NCBI RefSeq assembly: GCF_900636545.1
Contig: NZ_LR134290.1
Coordinates: 558,001 to 622,000, forward strand
Direction: 5' to 3'
Source of the DNA: Pseudomonas mendocina
GTDB lineage: Bacteria > Pseudomonadota > Gammaproteobacteria > Pseudomonadales > Pseudomonadaceae
DNA length: 64,000 nucleotides
A program made the position numbers and the translations under genes. Each line of letters begins with the position of its first letter. The stretch's first letter is position 1. Positions 53,731 to 63,524 of the stretch are shown here, one piece after another. Below the pieces are notes generated by a model, which worked only from the letters and a program-made list of their open reading frames with translations, made no database searches and was not told where the DNA came from.

Positions 53731-54521
53731 GACAGTGGTGCGGGGGGCTGATCTTCGGGCTTGGCGTCTTCCTCGGCCTGTTCCTCGTCGCGTTTGCGCT
53801 TGACCAGTGCGCCTGCCAGCAGGCCGCTTTCGAACAGCAGCCACATCGGCACGGCCAGCAGCGTCTGCGAGAACACGTCCGGCGGCGTCAGCACCATGCC
53901 GACCACGAAGCAGCCAACGATCACATAGGGGCGGCTCTTGCGCAGCGTGGCGACGTCGATCAAGCCGACCCAGATCACCAGGAAGGTGGCGATGGGGATC
54001 TCGAAGGCCACGCCGAAAGCGAAGAACAGGGTCAGGACGAAGTCCAAGTACTGGCCGATGTCGGTCATCATCGCCACCCCTTGCGGGGTCACGCTGGCGA
54101 AGAAGCCGAACATGATCGGGAACACCACGAAGTAGGCGAAGGCCATGCCGGCGTAGAACAGGAAGATGCTGGAGATCAGCAGCGGCACAGCGATGCGTCG
54201 CTCGTGGGTGTACAACCCCGGTGCGATGAAGCCCCAGGCCTGGTGCAGGATCACCGGCATGCCGAGGAACAGCGCGCACATCAGGGTCAGCTTGAAGGGC
54301 GTGAGGAAGGGCGAAGCGACGCCAGTGGCGATCATCGTCGCGCCTTCCGGCAGGTAGGCACGTAGCGGCGCTGCGACCAGGGCGTAGATGTCCTGCGCGA
54401 AGTAGAACAACCCGGCGAAGATCAGCAGGATGATCACGACGCAGCGCAACAGGCGTGTGCGTAGCTCGGTCAGGTGCGAGACCAGGGGCATTTCCTGGTC
54501 GGCGTCCGGCAGTTTGCTCAT
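53727..54521 (-). CDS. tatC: Twin-arginine translocase subunit TatC
   Basis: A 264-aa integral membrane protein with six helices that recognises twin-arginine signal peptides. [18 protein letters not shown] at the N terminus and [15 protein letters not shown] follow the family, and [15 protein letters not shown] and [20 protein letters not shown] are in the later helices. The Glu/Asp-rich C-terminal tail is normal for Pseudomonas. Its start overlaps tatB (ATGA). Confidence 0.96.
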   Translation of the reverse strand: MSKLPDADQEMPLVSHLTELRTRLLRCVVIILLIFAGLFYFAQDIYALVAAPLRAYLPEGATMIATGVASPFLTPFKLTLMCALFLGMPVILHQAWGFIAPGLYTHERRIAVPLLISSIFLFYAGMAFAYFVVFPIMFGFFASVTPQGVAMMTDIGQYLDFVLTLFFAFGVAFEIPIATFLVIWVGLIDVATLRKSRPYVIVGCFVVGMVLTPPDVFSQTLLAVPMWLLFESGLLAGALVKRKRDEEQAEEDAKPEDQPPAPLS

Positions 54522-54856
54522 GGCTGGGGATTCTTGTCCTGGGCGGCGGGCTGCGTGGTTTCGGCGCTCTTGCTCGCCTCGCTACCCGGTTTGAGGTTGG
54601 CGGTGTCGAGGATGTCCTGCTTCATCGCCTTCATTTCCCGCTCCAGCTCGAGAATCCGCTCGTTGTGCAACTGGCGGCGGATCTCGTCGGCGCCGATTTC
54701 GCGCTCCACCTCGGCCTTGATCGAGTTGAAGCTGCGCTTGATCCGGCCGACCCACAGGCCGGCCGTGCGTACGGCACCGGGCAGGCGCTCGGGACCGAGC
54801 ACCACCAGGGCCACCAGACCGACCAGCAGCAGTTCGCTGAAACCGATGTCGAACAT
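54518..54856 (-). CDS. tatB: Twin-arginine translocase subunit TatB
   Basis: A 112-aa protein with a short N-terminal membrane helix ([23 protein letters not shown]), the TatB hallmark ending in GPERLP, then an amphipathic helix and a charged soluble tail. TatB with TatC forms the substrate-recognition complex. Start at 54856, 3 bases after the tatA stop, and it overlaps tatC. Confidence 0.95.
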   Translation of the reverse strand: MFDIGFSELLLVGLVALVVLGPERLPGAVRTAGLWVGRIKRSFNSIKAEVEREIGADEIRRQLHNERILELEREMKAMKQDILDTANLKPGSEASKSAETTQPAAQDKNPQP

Positions 54857-54859
54857 GGC

Positions 54860-55093
54860 TTAGTCTTTCTTCGCCGGCTCTTCGACCTTGCGTGCCTGGG
54901 CGTCGATGGTCTGCCCCTTGGGCTCCTCAACGGCCGGTTTTTCGGCTTCGCCGTTGTCCATCGATTTGCGGAAGCCCTTGATCGCGTCACCCAGGTCCGA
55001 GCCCAGATTCTTCAGGCGCTTGGTGCCGAAAAGCATGACCACGATGAGCAGGATGATCAGGAGTTGCCAGATGCTGATGCCGCCGAAACCCAT
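54860..55093 (-). CDS. tatA: Twin-arginine translocase subunit TatA
   Basis: A 77-aa protein: one N-terminal membrane helix ([30 protein letters not shown], with the FGTKRLK hinge of TatA) and a charged cytoplasmic tail. It oligomerises to form the translocation pore. The ATG 55093 starts [10 protein letters not shown]; the longer in-frame extension belongs to upstream hisE sequence. It lies 22 bases after hisE. Confidence 0.95.
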   Translation of the reverse strand: MGFGGISIWQLLIILLIVVMLFGTKRLKNLGSDLGDAIKGFRKSMDNGEAEKPAVEEPKGQTIDAQARKVEEPAKKD

Positions 55094-55115
55094 GATGAGT
55101 TCTCCGTTGTGAAAG

Positions 55116-55451
55116 TTATTCGGATTGCGGTCGCGCGGCTTTTTCCGCGTGGCCGGAGAGACCGAAACGGCGATCCAGTTCATCCAGCACGGCCTGAGGA
55201 TGCTGGCCAAGGGCGGCGAGCATGACCAGGCTGTGGAACCACAGATCGGCGGTTTCGTAGATCAGGTCCTTGCAGTCACCGCTGGTGGCGGCGTCCTTGG
55301 CGGCGAGGATGGTTTCCACCGATTCCTCACCGACCTTTTCCAGAATCTTGTTCAGGCCCTTGTGATACAGGCTGGCGACGTAGGAGCTGTCGGGTGCCGC
55401 ACCCTTGCGCGCTTCCAGTACTTCGGCCAGTCGGCTCAGGGTGTCACTCAT
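55116..55451 (-). CDS. hisE: Phosphoribosyl-ATP pyrophosphatase
   Basis: A 111-aa protein of the HisE fold catalysing the second step of histidine synthesis. Helix motifs [22 protein letters not shown] and [17 protein letters not shown] contain the metal-binding Glu and Asp. Start [11 protein letters not shown]; it overlaps hisI by 8 bases. As usual in pseudomonads hisI and hisE are separate genes beside tatABC. Confidence 0.95.
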   Translation of the reverse strand: MSDTLSRLAEVLEARKGAAPDSSYVASLYHKGLNKILEKVGEESVETILAAKDAATSGDCKDLIYETADLWFHSLVMLAALGQHPQAVLDELDRRFGLSGHAEKAARPQSE

Positions 55452-55842
55452 GGCTATGTCCTGCATAGATGGCGTGCGGATCTTTCAGCACGGCGTCGAC
55501 GGTTTTCCAGCTGCCATTCTCGTATACGCGGTAGAAGCAGCTCTCACGTCCGGTATGGCAGGCGATGCCGCCCAGTTGCTCGACCATCAGCACGATGACG
55601 TCGGCGTCGCAGTCGAGGCGCAGCTCGTGCAGCTTCTGGACATGGCCGGATTCCTCGCCCTTGCGCCACAGTTTGCCGCGCGATCGCGACCAGTAGATGG
55701 CGCGCTGTTCGCTGACGGTGAGGGCGAGGGATTCACGGTTCATCCAAGCCATCATCAGGATGCGGCCGGTCTGGTGGTCCTGGGCGATGGCCGGCACCAG
55801 GCCGTCTTCGTTCCAGTGGATTTCGTCGAGCCAATCGTTCAT
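55444..55842 (-). CDS. hisI: Phosphoribosyl-AMP cyclohydrolase
   Basis: A 132-aa zinc-dependent enzyme for the third step of histidine synthesis. [51 protein letters not shown] and [11 protein letters not shown] are the conserved segments, the last three carrying Asp and Cys ligands. Its 3' end overlaps hisE by 8 bases. Confidence 0.95.
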   Translation of the reverse strand: MNDWLDEIHWNEDGLVPAIAQDHQTGRILMMAWMNRESLALTVSEQRAIYWSRSRGKLWRKGEESGHVQKLHELRLDCDADVIVLMVEQLGGIACHTGRESCFYRVYENGSWKTVDAVLKDPHAIYAGHSHE

Positions 55843-55912
55843 CGGTGTTCCAAGTCTGCCGGGGCTGCCGGACTGTCAATTCGCCAAGTGTGCCAGTGCC
55901 GTGGCTAGCTGG

Positions 55913-57499
55913 CTATCGGCGCAGCACCAGATAGAGTCCGCCACCGACCATCAGCCAGGCGGGCCAGGCGGCCAGCAGCGGTGCCAGGCCTTGAAGGGTG
56001 CCGGCGCCGATCAGTGCAGCGCCGAGCAGGCGCAGCGGCCATTGGTCGCGGTTGGGGCGCTGTTCTTCCCGTTGCTGCGATCTCTGCAGGCGTTCCAGGG
56101 TATCGCGGGCGATCTGCGACAGGTGCGGCACTTGCTCGGCCTGTTGCTGCAGGTTGCGTAGCAGGTGCAGCGGGCTGATGCGCTCGCGCATCCACCGTTC
56201 GAGGTAGGGCTGGGCAGTGCTCCACAGGTCCAGATCCGGATACAGCTGGCGGCCCAGGCCTTCGATATTGAGCAGGGTCTTCTGCAGCAGTACCAGCTGC
56301 GGCTGCACTTCCATGTTGAAGCGACGCGCGGTCTGGAACAGGCGCAGCAGCAACTGGCCGAAAGAGATGTCCTTCAGCGGCTTTTCGAAAATAGGCTCGC
56401 ACACGGTGCGGATGGCCGCCTCGAATTCGTTGACCTTGGTTTCTGCCGGTACCCAACCCGAGTCGATGTGCAACTGCGCGACCTTGCGGTAGTCACGCTT
56501 GAAGAAGGCCAGCAGGTTGCGCGCCAGGTAGTTCTGATCCTCGTCGGTGAGGCTGCCGACGATGCCGCAGTCGATGGCGATGTACTGCGGGCTCCAGGGT
56601 GTGCGGGTGCTGACGAAGATGTTGCCGGGGTGCATGTCGGCGTGGAAGAAGCTGTCGCGGAACACCTGAGTGAAGAAGATTTCCACGCCACGCTCGGCCA
56701 GTAGCTTCATGTCGGTGCGCTGGTCGGCCAGGGTGGCCAGGTCGGTCACCGGAATGCCATAGATGCGCTCCATCACCAACACCTGAGGGCGGCACAGGTC
56801 CCAGTACACCTGCGGCACGTAGAGCAGTGGCGATCCTTCGAAGTTGCGCCGCAGCTGGCTGGCGTTGGCCGCCTCGCGCAGTAGGTCGAGTTCGTCGTAG
56901 ATGGTCTTCTCGTAGTCGCCGACCACTTCTACGGGATGCAGGCGGCGAGCGTCGGCCGAGGCCTTCTCAGCGATGCGGGCGATCAGGAACAGCCAGGCCA
57001 GGTCCTGGCGGATCACCGGCTTGAGGCCAGGGCGTACGACCTTGACCACCACTTCCTCGCCGGTCTTGAGCTGCGCGGCGTGTACCTGTGCTACCGAGGC
57101 CGAGGCCAGCGGCTGGCTATCGAAGCGGGCGAACACCTCGCTCACCGGCGCGCCCAGCTGGCGCTCGATCAGGGCGATGGCCTGATCCTCCGGGAACGGC
57201 GGTACGCGATCCTGCAGGTGCGCCAGCTCGTCGGCGATGTCCGGAGGCAGTAGATCGCGACGGGTGGACAGCAACTGGCCGAACTTGATGAAGATCGGCC
57301 CCAGGTCCTCCAGCGCCAGGCGCAGGCGTGCGCCACGCGACAGCGCCAGCGGCTTGCGTGGCAGCCAGCGCCAGGGCAGCAGGCAGGACAGGGTGCGCAG
57401 CCAGAATGGCAGCGGCAGCTCGAAGAGCATCTCGTCCAGTTGATAGCGAATCACTACGCGCTGGATGCGCAGCAGACGGCGAACGGCAAGCAGCTTCAT
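55913..57499 (-). CDS. ubiB: Ubiquinone biosynthesis protein UbiB
   Basis: A 528-aa atypical kinase-like ATPase of the ADCK/ABC1 family needed for ubiquinone synthesis. [12 protein letters not shown] (KxGQ motif), [13 protein letters not shown] (A-rich loop) and [11 protein letters not shown] (catalytic Asp) are seen, and two C-terminal helices (residues 490-525) anchor it to the inner membrane. It overlaps ubiJ by 4 bases, giving the order ubiE-ubiJ-ubiB. Confidence 0.95.
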   Translation of the reverse strand: MKLLAVRRLLRIQRVVIRYQLDEMLFELPLPFWLRTLSCLLPWRWLPRKPLALSRGARLRLALEDLGPIFIKFGQLLSTRRDLLPPDIADELAHLQDRVPPFPEDQAIALIERQLGAPVSEVFARFDSQPLASASVAQVHAAQLKTGEEVVVKVVRPGLKPVIRQDLAWLFLIARIAEKASADARRLHPVEVVGDYEKTIYDELDLLREAANASQLRRNFEGSPLLYVPQVYWDLCRPQVLVMERIYGIPVTDLATLADQRTDMKLLAERGVEIFFTQVFRDSFFHADMHPGNIFVSTRTPWSPQYIAIDCGIVGSLTDEDQNYLARNLLAFFKRDYRKVAQLHIDSGWVPAETKVNEFEAAIRTVCEPIFEKPLKDISFGQLLLRLFQTARRFNMEVQPQLVLLQKTLLNIEGLGRQLYPDLDLWSTAQPYLERWMRERISPLHLLRNLQQQAEQVPHLSQIARDTLERLQRSQQREEQRPNRDQWPLRLLGAALIGAGTLQGLAPLLAAWPAWLMVGGGLYLVLRR

Positions 57500-58113
57500 G
57501 CGTCGGGCTTATTGGCAGAAGTGAGGCGCTCGATGCGTGCTTCCAGGCGGTCGAGGGCGAGTTTGAGTTGGTCCAGCTCGGCGAAGCGCACATCGGCTTC
57601 GCGCTGTCCCACCAGGGTTCGTGATTCTTCGGCCAGGTAGTCGGCCAGGTCTTGCTTGAGGCTGGCGGCGCCGTTGCTGGCCAGGTTCACCCGGCTGCGC
57701 AAATGGCCGGCGAGCAGGGTAGTGGCTACCGGGCCGAGCCAGCGCGAAATTTCGTATTCCCAGTCCAGCTCGAGATCCTGCAGGACGCCAGCCAGTTGCA
57801 GCAGTACGGCGCTGTCGCCATCGAGCGATACTTCCGGGCGATGCAGCACGGCGGTCTTCTCGCGGCTCAGCGCCAGGCGTGCCAGGCTGGCAGCCGGTGC
57901 GGTGAGGGTGCAGTCGGCCGGGGCGTGCCACTGCGAAGCCAGTTGCAGGCCGTCGCCGCTGGGCAGGATGAACAGCTCCATTGCCGGGCTCTGGCAGTGC
58001 ACGGCGATAACCTTGCCGCTGAGTGCCTGGAGACGTGGCAGTGCCGTGCCATCGAGGCGCAGGACGCGATTGAGGCCCGTCTCGACGCCAGCCAGCAAAC
58101 CCGTGATCAGCAT
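57496..58113 (-). CDS. ubiJ: Ubiquinone biosynthesis accessory factor UbiJ
   Basis: A 205-aa SCP2-type lipid-binding protein ([53 protein letters not shown]). It associates with the ubiquinone-synthesis metabolon and binds lipid intermediates. The C terminus has a coiled coil ([24 protein letters not shown]). Its ATG overlaps the last base of ubiE, and it overlaps ubiB. Confidence 0.92.
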   Translation of the reverse strand: MLITGLLAGVETGLNRVLRLDGTALPRLQALSGKVIAVHCQSPAMELFILPSGDGLQLASQWHAPADCTLTAPAASLARLALSREKTAVLHRPEVSLDGDSAVLLQLAGVLQDLELDWEYEISRWLGPVATTLLAGHLRSRVNLASNGAASLKQDLADYLAEESRTLVGQREADVRFAELDQLKLALDRLEARIERLTSANKPDA

Positions 58114-58883
58114 TAAGGCTTTATGCCTCTGTGCAGGGCGACGATGCCGCCGGTCATGTTGTGGTAGGTCACGCGCTCGAAACCAGCGTCGACCATCATC
58201 GCCTTGAGAGTTTCCTGATCCGGGTGCATGCGGATCGACTCGGCGAGGTAGCGGTAGCTGTCCGAGTCATTGGTGATCAGCTTGCCGGCCAGCGGCATGA
58301 AGCTGAACGAGTAGGTGTCGTAGGCCTTGGCCAGCAGCGGGTTGCCTGGTTTGGAGAACTCCAGCACCAGCAGTCGCCCGCCCGGCTTGAGCACGCGCAA
58401 CATGGAGCGCAGGGCATCTTCCTTGTGCGTTACGTTGCGCAGGCCGAAGGCGATGGTGACCACGTCGAAGTGGTTGTCCGGGAAGGGCAGCTTCTCGGCG
58501 TCGGCCTGGACGAACTGCACGTTGCCGGCCACGCCCTTGTCCAGCAGGCGATCACGACCGACCTTGAGCATGGAGTCGTTGATGTCGGCCAGCACCACTT
58601 CGCCGGTCGGACCGACCAGGCTGGAGAATTTGCGCGTCAGGTCACCGGTACCGCCGGCGATATCCAGCACGCGATTGCCCGGGCGAACACCTGACAGCTC
58701 GATGGTGAAGCGCTTCCACAGGCGGTGCAGGCCGCCGGACAGCACGTCGTTCATCAGGTCGTACTTGGCCGCCACGGAGTGGAAGACTTCGGCTACCTTC
58801 TCCGCCTTCTGGCTTTCCGGCACGTCCTGGAAACCGAAGTGGGTGGTGGGTTCCTGCTCCTGGGCCTTGCGTGGATCGCTCAT
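58113..58883 (-). CDS. ubiE: Ubiquinone/menaquinone C-methyltransferase UbiE
   Basis: A 256-aa SAM-dependent methyltransferase. [15 protein letters not shown] is the SAM motif, with the family signatures [19 protein letters not shown] and [17 protein letters not shown]. It carries out the C-methylation step of quinone synthesis. The start [12 protein letters not shown] is the first ATG at 58883 that yields the standard N terminus, though the reading frame remains open upstream. First gene of ubiE-ubiJ-ubiB. Confidence 0.96.
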   Translation of the reverse strand: MSDPRKAQEQEPTTHFGFQDVPESQKAEKVAEVFHSVAAKYDLMNDVLSGGLHRLWKRFTIELSGVRPGNRVLDIAGGTGDLTRKFSSLVGPTGEVVLADINDSMLKVGRDRLLDKGVAGNVQFVQADAEKLPFPDNHFDVVTIAFGLRNVTHKEDALRSMLRVLKPGGRLLVLEFSKPGNPLLAKAYDTYSFSFMPLAGKLITNDSDSYRYLAESIRMHPDQETLKAMMVDAGFERVTYHNMTGGIVALHRGIKP

Positions 58884-59030
58884 GTCGCTCTCACCGGATA
58901 GAAAACCGCCCCATTCTAAAGCTGCATGCAGTCTTTGTCTTGCTCGGGTGCCCGGCCGTGCAGCGGGCTGGTAGAGTGATGTGACCTCATGCCGCAGCCT
59001 TGCGGCGCGCTGCCAGTTCAAGGAGTTGCC

Positions 59031-59306
59031 ATGTCCCGCATTCGTGTCGAACGATCCCATTCCCTCGGTCGCGAGGGCGCCCGTGAAAAGGCCGAGCGGC
59101 TGGCCGAACGTCTGGCCAGCGAGTACGACGTGCGCTATCGCTGGAACGGCGACACCCTGGAGTTCAAGCGCAGCGGCGCCGACGGCAGCATCGCAGTCGG
59201 TGAAGATACCGTGCGTGTGGAGCTCAAGCTCGGGCTGCTGCTGTCGCCCATGGGCGGCATGATCCAGCGCGAGATCGAGCAGGTGTTGGACAAATCTTTG
59301 GCGTAG
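59031..59306 (+). CDS. PHA granule-associated family protein (PHA_gran_rgn)
   Basis: A 91-aa protein of the polyhydroxyalkanoic acid system family: [38 protein letters not shown], then a beta-rich part with [33 protein letters not shown]. An AGGAG lies 6 bases before the ATG. It lies 147 bases from the divergent ubiE and upstream of phaI. The role is likely related to polymer granules but is not experimentally defined to my knowledge. Confidence 0.85.
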   Translation: MSRIRVERSHSLGREGAREKAERLAERLASEYDVRYRWNGDTLEFKRSGADGSIAVGEDTVRVELKLGLLLSPMGGMIQREIEQVLDKSLA

Positions 59307-59309
59307 AAG

Positions 59310-59418
59310 CAGCTTCAAGCGGCAAGCCACTAGCTTCAAGTAAGGGCAGAAGCGATACGGAGTGGTTGATAGGCTTCGGGCGGGCTTGCAACTTGCGGCT
59401 TGAAGCTTGCCGCTGCTC
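59310..59418. repeat. Rearranged inverted repeats of the GCTTCAAGC/GGCAAGC type
   Basis: GCAGCTTCAAGCGGCAAGCC near 59312 and GCGGCTTGAAGCTTGCCGC near 59395 contain the same modules in inverted orientation with a swapped order. They fill most of the gap before phaI. Confidence 0.6.
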
Positions 59419-59512
59419 CTAGTATGTGATTTCTAATTTTTCTCCCTAGGGTGTACCCAAGCCTGCATTCCGTGGGCGTTTCCGCTAACTGTCAAAGCGC
59501 GTGAGGTGCACC

Positions 59513-59959
59513 ATGTCGAAAGTCGCCGTGAAGAAAAAAGTCGAAGCCGTGGTCGAAGACAAAGCCGGTCTGTTCGACGACGTGAAGGGCTATGCCCGCA
59601 AGATCTACCTCGCTGGCCTGGGTGCGTATGCCAAGGCGGGTGCCGAGGGGGCCGAGTACTTCAAGGAGCTGGTCAAGGCCGGTGAAGGTGTCGAGAACAA
59701 AGGCAAGAAGCTGGTCGACGAGCAGGTCGAGGCCGCCAATAGTCAGATCGAATCGGTCAAACAGTCGGTCAACTCCAATGTCACCAGCGTTAAAGGCAAG
59801 GTCGAAGTTCAACTCGACAAGATCGAGAAGGCTTTCGATACTCGTGTGGCTTCCGCTCTGAACCGCATCGGCATTCCGTCCAAGCAGGATGTTGAAGCAC
59901 TCTCTGCTAAGCTGGATGAGCTGAGCGCGTTGCTCGAGCATGTCGCGCGTACCAAATAA
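59513..59959 (+). CDS. phaI: Polyhydroxyalkanoate granule phasin PhaI
   Basis: A 148-aa phasin: short Lys-rich start (MSKVAVKKKVEA), amphipathic helical region (DVKGYARKIYLAGLGAYAKAGAEGAEYFKELVKAGEGVENKGKKLVDEQ) and a coiled-coil C terminus (DVEALSAKLDELSALL). It coats PHA granules. It lies 10 bases upstream of phaF and shares its N-terminal fold, so the two are paralogous in their first 140 residues. Confidence 0.93.
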   Translation: MSKVAVKKKVEAVVEDKAGLFDDVKGYARKIYLAGLGAYAKAGAEGAEYFKELVKAGEGVENKGKKLVDEQVEAANSQIESVKQSVNSNVTSVKGKVEVQLDKIEKAFDTRVASALNRIGIPSKQDVEALSAKLDELSALLEHVARTK

Positions 59960-59969
59960 GGAGATCAGG

Positions 59970-60869
59970 ATGGCTGTTAAGAAGAAAACCGAGAAACAGA
60001 CCAGCTCCTGGATCGGCGAGGTCGAGAAATACTCGCGTCAGATCTGGTTGGCAGGCTTGGGCGCTTACTCCAAGGTCAGCAAGGACGGCACCAAGCTGTT
60101 CGATACTCTGGTCAAGGACGGCGAGAAGGCCGAGAAGCAGGCCAAGAGCGAAGTCGACAAGCAGGTTGGCGCGGTGAAAGCCGGCGTCGGCAGCAAGGTG
60201 GGTTCTGCCAAGTCCAAGGTCGACGAAGTCCGGGGCAAGGCGATCGGCAAGTGGGGCGAGCTGGAAGAAGCCTTCGACAAGCGCCTGAACAATGCCATCT
60301 CGCGCCTGGGCGTGCCCAGCCGCAATGAGGTCAAGGCATTGAACGACAAGGTCGACAGCCTGACCAAGCAGCTGGAGAAAATCACCGGTGTATCGGCCAA
60401 GTCGGTCGCCAAGCCCGCTGCCAAAGCTGCGCCCAAGCCTGCTGCCAAGGCCGCCGTCAAGCCAGCCGCGAAAGCAGCTGCCAAACCTGTTGTGAAACCG
60501 GCCGCCAAAGCTGCAGCCAAGCCGGCAGCGAAACCAGCCGCTGCTAAGGCTGCCGCGAAACCTGCAGCTGCAAAGCCAGCCGCTAAACCTGCTGCCAAAC
60601 CCGCAGCTAAGCCGGCAGCCAAGGCCGCAGCGAAACCCGCTGCCAAGCCAGCCGCTGCAGCCAAGCCTGCGACCGCCGCCAAGCCGGCAGTGGCCAAACC
60701 AGCCGCGAAACCCGCTGCAGCGAAGAAACCGGCGGCGAAAAAGCCAGCTGCGCCTAAGGCCGCTGCACCGAAGCCGGCAGCACCGGCTCCGGCCCCGACG
60801 GCCGCTGCGACCCCGGCAGCTGCACCGGCTCCGGCAGCTACTCCGGCAACTCCCGCCGCCTCGTCCTGA
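59970..60869 (+). CDS. phaF: Phasin/regulatory granule protein PhaF
   Basis: A 299-aa protein with an N-terminal phasin domain (residues 1-135: WIGEVEKYSRQIWLAGLGAYSKVSKDGTKLFDTLV … VDSLTKQLEKI) and a C-terminal histone-H1-like domain with many AKPAA repeats (about residues 145-275) that binds DNA without sequence specificity and helps partition granules. The repeats are degenerate in codon use, so they are protein-level repeats. A GAG-rich ribosome site precedes ATG 59970. A terminator follows. Confidence 0.95.
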   Translation: MAVKKKTEKQTSSWIGEVEKYSRQIWLAGLGAYSKVSKDGTKLFDTLVKDGEKAEKQAKSEVDKQVGAVKAGVGSKVGSAKSKVDEVRGKAIGKWGELEEAFDKRLNNAISRLGVPSRNEVKALNDKVDSLTKQLEKITGVSAKSVAKPAAKAAPKPAAKAAVKPAAKAAAKPVVKPAAKAAAKPAAKPAAAKAAAKPAAAKPAAKPAAKPAAKPAAKAAAKPAAKPAAAAKPATAAKPAVAKPAAKPAAAKKPAAKKPAAPKAAAPKPAAPAPAPTAAATPAAAPAPAATPATPAASS

Positions 60870-60883
60870 GTTTCGCGGGAACA

Positions 60884-60912
60884 AAAACGCCCGGCCTGGT
60901 GCCGGGCGTTTT
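60884..60912 (+). terminator. Terminator downstream of phaF
   Basis: AAAACGCCCGGC and GCCGGGCGTTTT form a 12-bp stem with a 5-base loop, with TTTT at the + strand end and a T-run on the minus strand too. It likely serves both phaF and the convergent phaD. Confidence 0.9.
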
Positions 60913-60952
60913 CATTTCAGGCCATAAGTGGCCGAGCAACTGCGGATGTGCG

Positions 60953-61567
60953 TCAGGCTTCCAGATAACGCTGTGCCAGGTGTTCGACGGTGCCGCGTGA
61001 TGGCTGGTTCAGGTGCGGCGCGACCAGCATCATGATCTGGTACACCACCAGGCGGACTTCTCCGTCCTGATCGAGGATGCGCTGATAGTCGAGGGAGAAC
61101 AGCAGGGTCAGGGTGATCTGCTCGACCAGTTGGCCGAGTGCCTGGGTGCAGCTGTTGAGTTGACCGTCCGCCATCAGGCGGGCGAGCAGAGCGGCCAGGG
61201 TGCGCTTCAGCGCGTTCAGCCAGTGGCGAATGCCCCGCGCCAGTTTCGGCAGGCGTCCTGCCAGGTTGGACATGTCCTGAAAGAGAAAGCGGTACTGCGA
61301 CAGGCGTTCGACGATCAGGTGCAGGAACAGCCAGTAGTCCTCGACATCCAGTTCGGCCTCGGCAGGTGGGTTGAGTAGCGGTGCCATCTCGCTCTGGAAA
61401 CGCTCGAAAAGCTCCAGCACCAGCGGTTCCTTGCCGTGGAAGTGGTAGTAGAGATTGCCCGGGCTGATCTCCAGTTCGTTGGCGATTTCCAGCGTGGAGA
61501 CGTTGGGCTCGCCCTGCTCGTTGAACAGCTGCAGGGCGGCTTGCAGAATGCGTTCGCGGGTTTTCAT
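60953..61567 (-). CDS. phaD: TetR-family regulator of PHA synthesis PhaD
   Basis: A 204-aa TetR regulator: RERILQAALQLFNEQGEPNVSTLEIANELEISPGNLYYHFHGKE covers the HTH (residues 5-50), then a helical ligand-binding region. In P. putida PhaD activates phaC1 and phaI promoters and is thought to respond to a PHA-cycle metabolite. It follows phaC2 by 70 bases on the same strand and faces phaF. Confidence 0.93.
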   Translation of the reverse strand: MKTRERILQAALQLFNEQGEPNVSTLEIANELEISPGNLYYHFHGKEPLVLELFERFQSEMAPLLNPPAEAELDVEDYWLFLHLIVERLSQYRFLFQDMSNLAGRLPKLARGIRHWLNALKRTLAALLARLMADGQLNSCTQALGQLVEQITLTLLFSLDYQRILDQDGEVRLVVYQIMMLVAPHLNQPSRGTVEHLAQRYLEA

Positions 61568-61637
61568 CCTTGGCTTCTTGTTCGATTGGGCGCGAAGAGC
61601 TGACGATAACCGGCCGCTGCGCTGCCGGCCATCGCTT

Positions 61638-63320
61638 TCAGCGGATATGCACGTAGGTGCCCGGTGCCGCCTCCATGGCCGGATGGTTCTGGTTACCCAG
61701 CGCCATCACAGTTTCCCGCTGCTCGCCGGAACGCGCCTGAATCCACTCCAGCCACTGGGGCCACCAGCTGCCCTGTTGATGCTGGGCGTCGTGGTACCAG
61801 GCGCGCGGGTCGGAGGTGAGCTTGGTATTCTCGTAGTAGTTGGCCTTGGGATTGCCCGGCGGGTTGAGAATGCTCTGGATATGCCCGCTGTTGGAGAGGA
61901 TGAAGCGGCGGTTGCCGCCGAGTAGCAGGGTCGAGCGATAAACCGCGTCCCAGGGCGTGATGTGATCGTTGATACCGGCCACGCTGAAGGTGTCGACGTT
62001 GACCTTGGCCAGGTCGACCGGCGTGCCGCACACCTCCAGCCCGCCGGCGCGGCTGAGCGGGTTGTGCTTGAAAAAGTCGATCAGGTCGCCATGCAGGGCC
62101 GCGGGCAGGCGGGTGTTGTCGTTGTTCCAGTAGAGGATGTCGAACGCCGGTGGCTGCTTGCCGAGCAGGTAATTGTTGATCCAGTAGTTCCAGATCAGAT
62201 CGTTGGGGCGCATCCAGGCGAACACCCGGGCCATGTCGCGGCCGTCCAGCACGCCATGTTGATAGGAGCGGCGCTTGGCCGACTCCAGGGTTTCCTCGTC
62301 GGCGAAGAGCATGGCCGGGCTGTCGATCAGGCTGTCGAGCAGGCTGACCATATAGGTGGCGCTGGCAACCTTGCGTAGCTGCCTGCGCGCCTGCAGGTGG
62401 CCCTGCAGGGCCGCGATGGTCAGGCCGCCCGCGCAGGCGCCGAGCAGGTTGACGTCCTTGCCCCCGGTGATGGTGCGACAGGCGTCGACGGCTTCCTCGA
62501 CGGCTTGCACGTAACTCGATAGACCCCACTCGCGATGCCGTGGATCGGGGTTGCGCCAGCTGATCATGAAGGTCTGCAGGCCGTTCTTCAGCGCGTACTG
62601 GACGAAGCTCTTGTCGTTGGACAGGTCGAATATGTAGTACTTGTTGATCTGCGGCGGCACGATCAGCAGTGGGCGCAGATACTGCTTCTCGCTCATCGGC
62701 TTGTACTGGATCAGCTCCAGCAGCTCGTTGCGAAACACCACGGCGCCGGGTGTGCAGGCCAGATTACGGCCGACCTCGAAGGCGTGCTTGCTGACCTGGC
62801 TGGGCAGGCCGTCGTTATGCAGCAGGTCGTCGAGCAGGTGGCGCAAACCCTTGAAGGCACTGCTGCCACCGGTGTTGAGCAGCTCCTTTACCGCCTGCGG
62901 ATTGAGCGGGCTGTTGGACGGCGACAGGGCGTCGCTCATCAGCGAGGCGAGAAAGCGTGCGCGGGCGCGATCATCGGCCGACAGGTCACTGTCGTCGATC
63001 CACGCCGCCAGTTGTTTCTGCCACGCCAGATAGGCCTGCAGGCTACGTCGATAGAAAGGGTTGAGGTGCCAGGTCGGATCGGCGAAACGTGCATCCTGCG
63101 GGTTGACCTTGTGCAGGGTATCGCCGAGCAGCACGCGACCCAGCTGGCCGCCGAAGGCCAGCAGATGCCGGCCGCTACGTACTGGATTCTTCAGGCTCTG
63201 GGCGGCCAGCAGGCGCATGGTCGATAACAGATCGCGCCCGCGTACGCCCACTACTGCGCTTTGGGCATTCATGAAGGTGGCAGGTGCCGGCAGTGAGGCC
63301 GGGTTCGACTTGTCTCGCAT
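61638..63320 (-). CDS. phaC2: Class II polyhydroxyalkanoate synthase PhaC2
   Basis: A 560-aa medium-chain PHA synthase. Nucleophile is C296 in LLGACAGGLTIAALQG; the catalytic Asp is in VAGINDHITPWDAVYRS and the His in LSNSGHIQSILNP. ADPTWHLNPFYRRSLQAYLAW and the C-terminal ALGNQNHPAMEAAPGTYVH are class II signatures. It begins MRDKSNPASLPAPATFMNAQ, matching Pseudomonas PhaC2. It lies between phaZ and phaD. Confidence 0.96.
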   Translation of the reverse strand: MRDKSNPASLPAPATFMNAQSAVVGVRGRDLLSTMRLLAAQSLKNPVRSGRHLLAFGGQLGRVLLGDTLHKVNPQDARFADPTWHLNPFYRRSLQAYLAWQKQLAAWIDDSDLSADDRARARFLASLMSDALSPSNSPLNPQAVKELLNTGGSSAFKGLRHLLDDLLHNDGLPSQVSKHAFEVGRNLACTPGAVVFRNELLELIQYKPMSEKQYLRPLLIVPPQINKYYIFDLSNDKSFVQYALKNGLQTFMISWRNPDPRHREWGLSSYVQAVEEAVDACRTITGGKDVNLLGACAGGLTIAALQGHLQARRQLRKVASATYMVSLLDSLIDSPAMLFADEETLESAKRRSYQHGVLDGRDMARVFAWMRPNDLIWNYWINNYLLGKQPPAFDILYWNNDNTRLPAALHGDLIDFFKHNPLSRAGGLEVCGTPVDLAKVNVDTFSVAGINDHITPWDAVYRSTLLLGGNRRFILSNSGHIQSILNPPGNPKANYYENTKLTSDPRAWYHDAQHQQGSWWPQWLEWIQARSGEQRETVMALGNQNHPAMEAAPGTYVHIR

Positions 63321-63463
63321 GGGGCAACACTCCGTCGTCAATCCGTCTAGAGACTTTCATGGCGCGGACTGCCTGACACGCACCTTGTGCTTATGCACGT
63401 CGTGCAGCAAGCCCTGTACCAGGCGCGCGGAACGTGCATTCCAGAGCGCCGCACCGAAAAGCG

Positions 63464-63485
63464 AAGGGGCCGTCACCGGCCCCTT
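63464..63485 (-). terminator. Hairpin between phaZ and phaC2
   Basis: AAGGGGCCG and CGGCCCCTT form a 9-bp stem with loop TCAC, followed on the minus strand by CGCTTTT. It could attenuate transcripts coming from phaC1-phaZ before phaC2. Confidence 0.75.
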
Positions 63486-63524
63486 TCTCGAGCATGCAGA
63501 ACATTGCGCACCATGCCGGTGCCG

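Noticed and set aside
53731..54279. Longer rsmE reading frame running into tatC
   Set aside because: It runs antiparallel in frame only with Arg/Pro-rich noise over tatC. The GTG at 53730 gives the correct RsmE N terminus and a GTGA overlap.
59400..59425. TTGAAG/TAGTAT as a promoter for phaI
   Set aside because: The spacing is only 14 bases, and TTGAAG is inside a repeat element.
60400..60860. Dense repeats resembling a CRISPR or satellite array
   Set aside because: These are the AKPAA protein repeats of PhaF. Units are irregular, in frame, and without spacers.
59907..60884. A 325-codon minus-strand Gly/Arg/Cys-rich frame
   Set aside because: Antisense of the PhaF repeat region; composition artefact.
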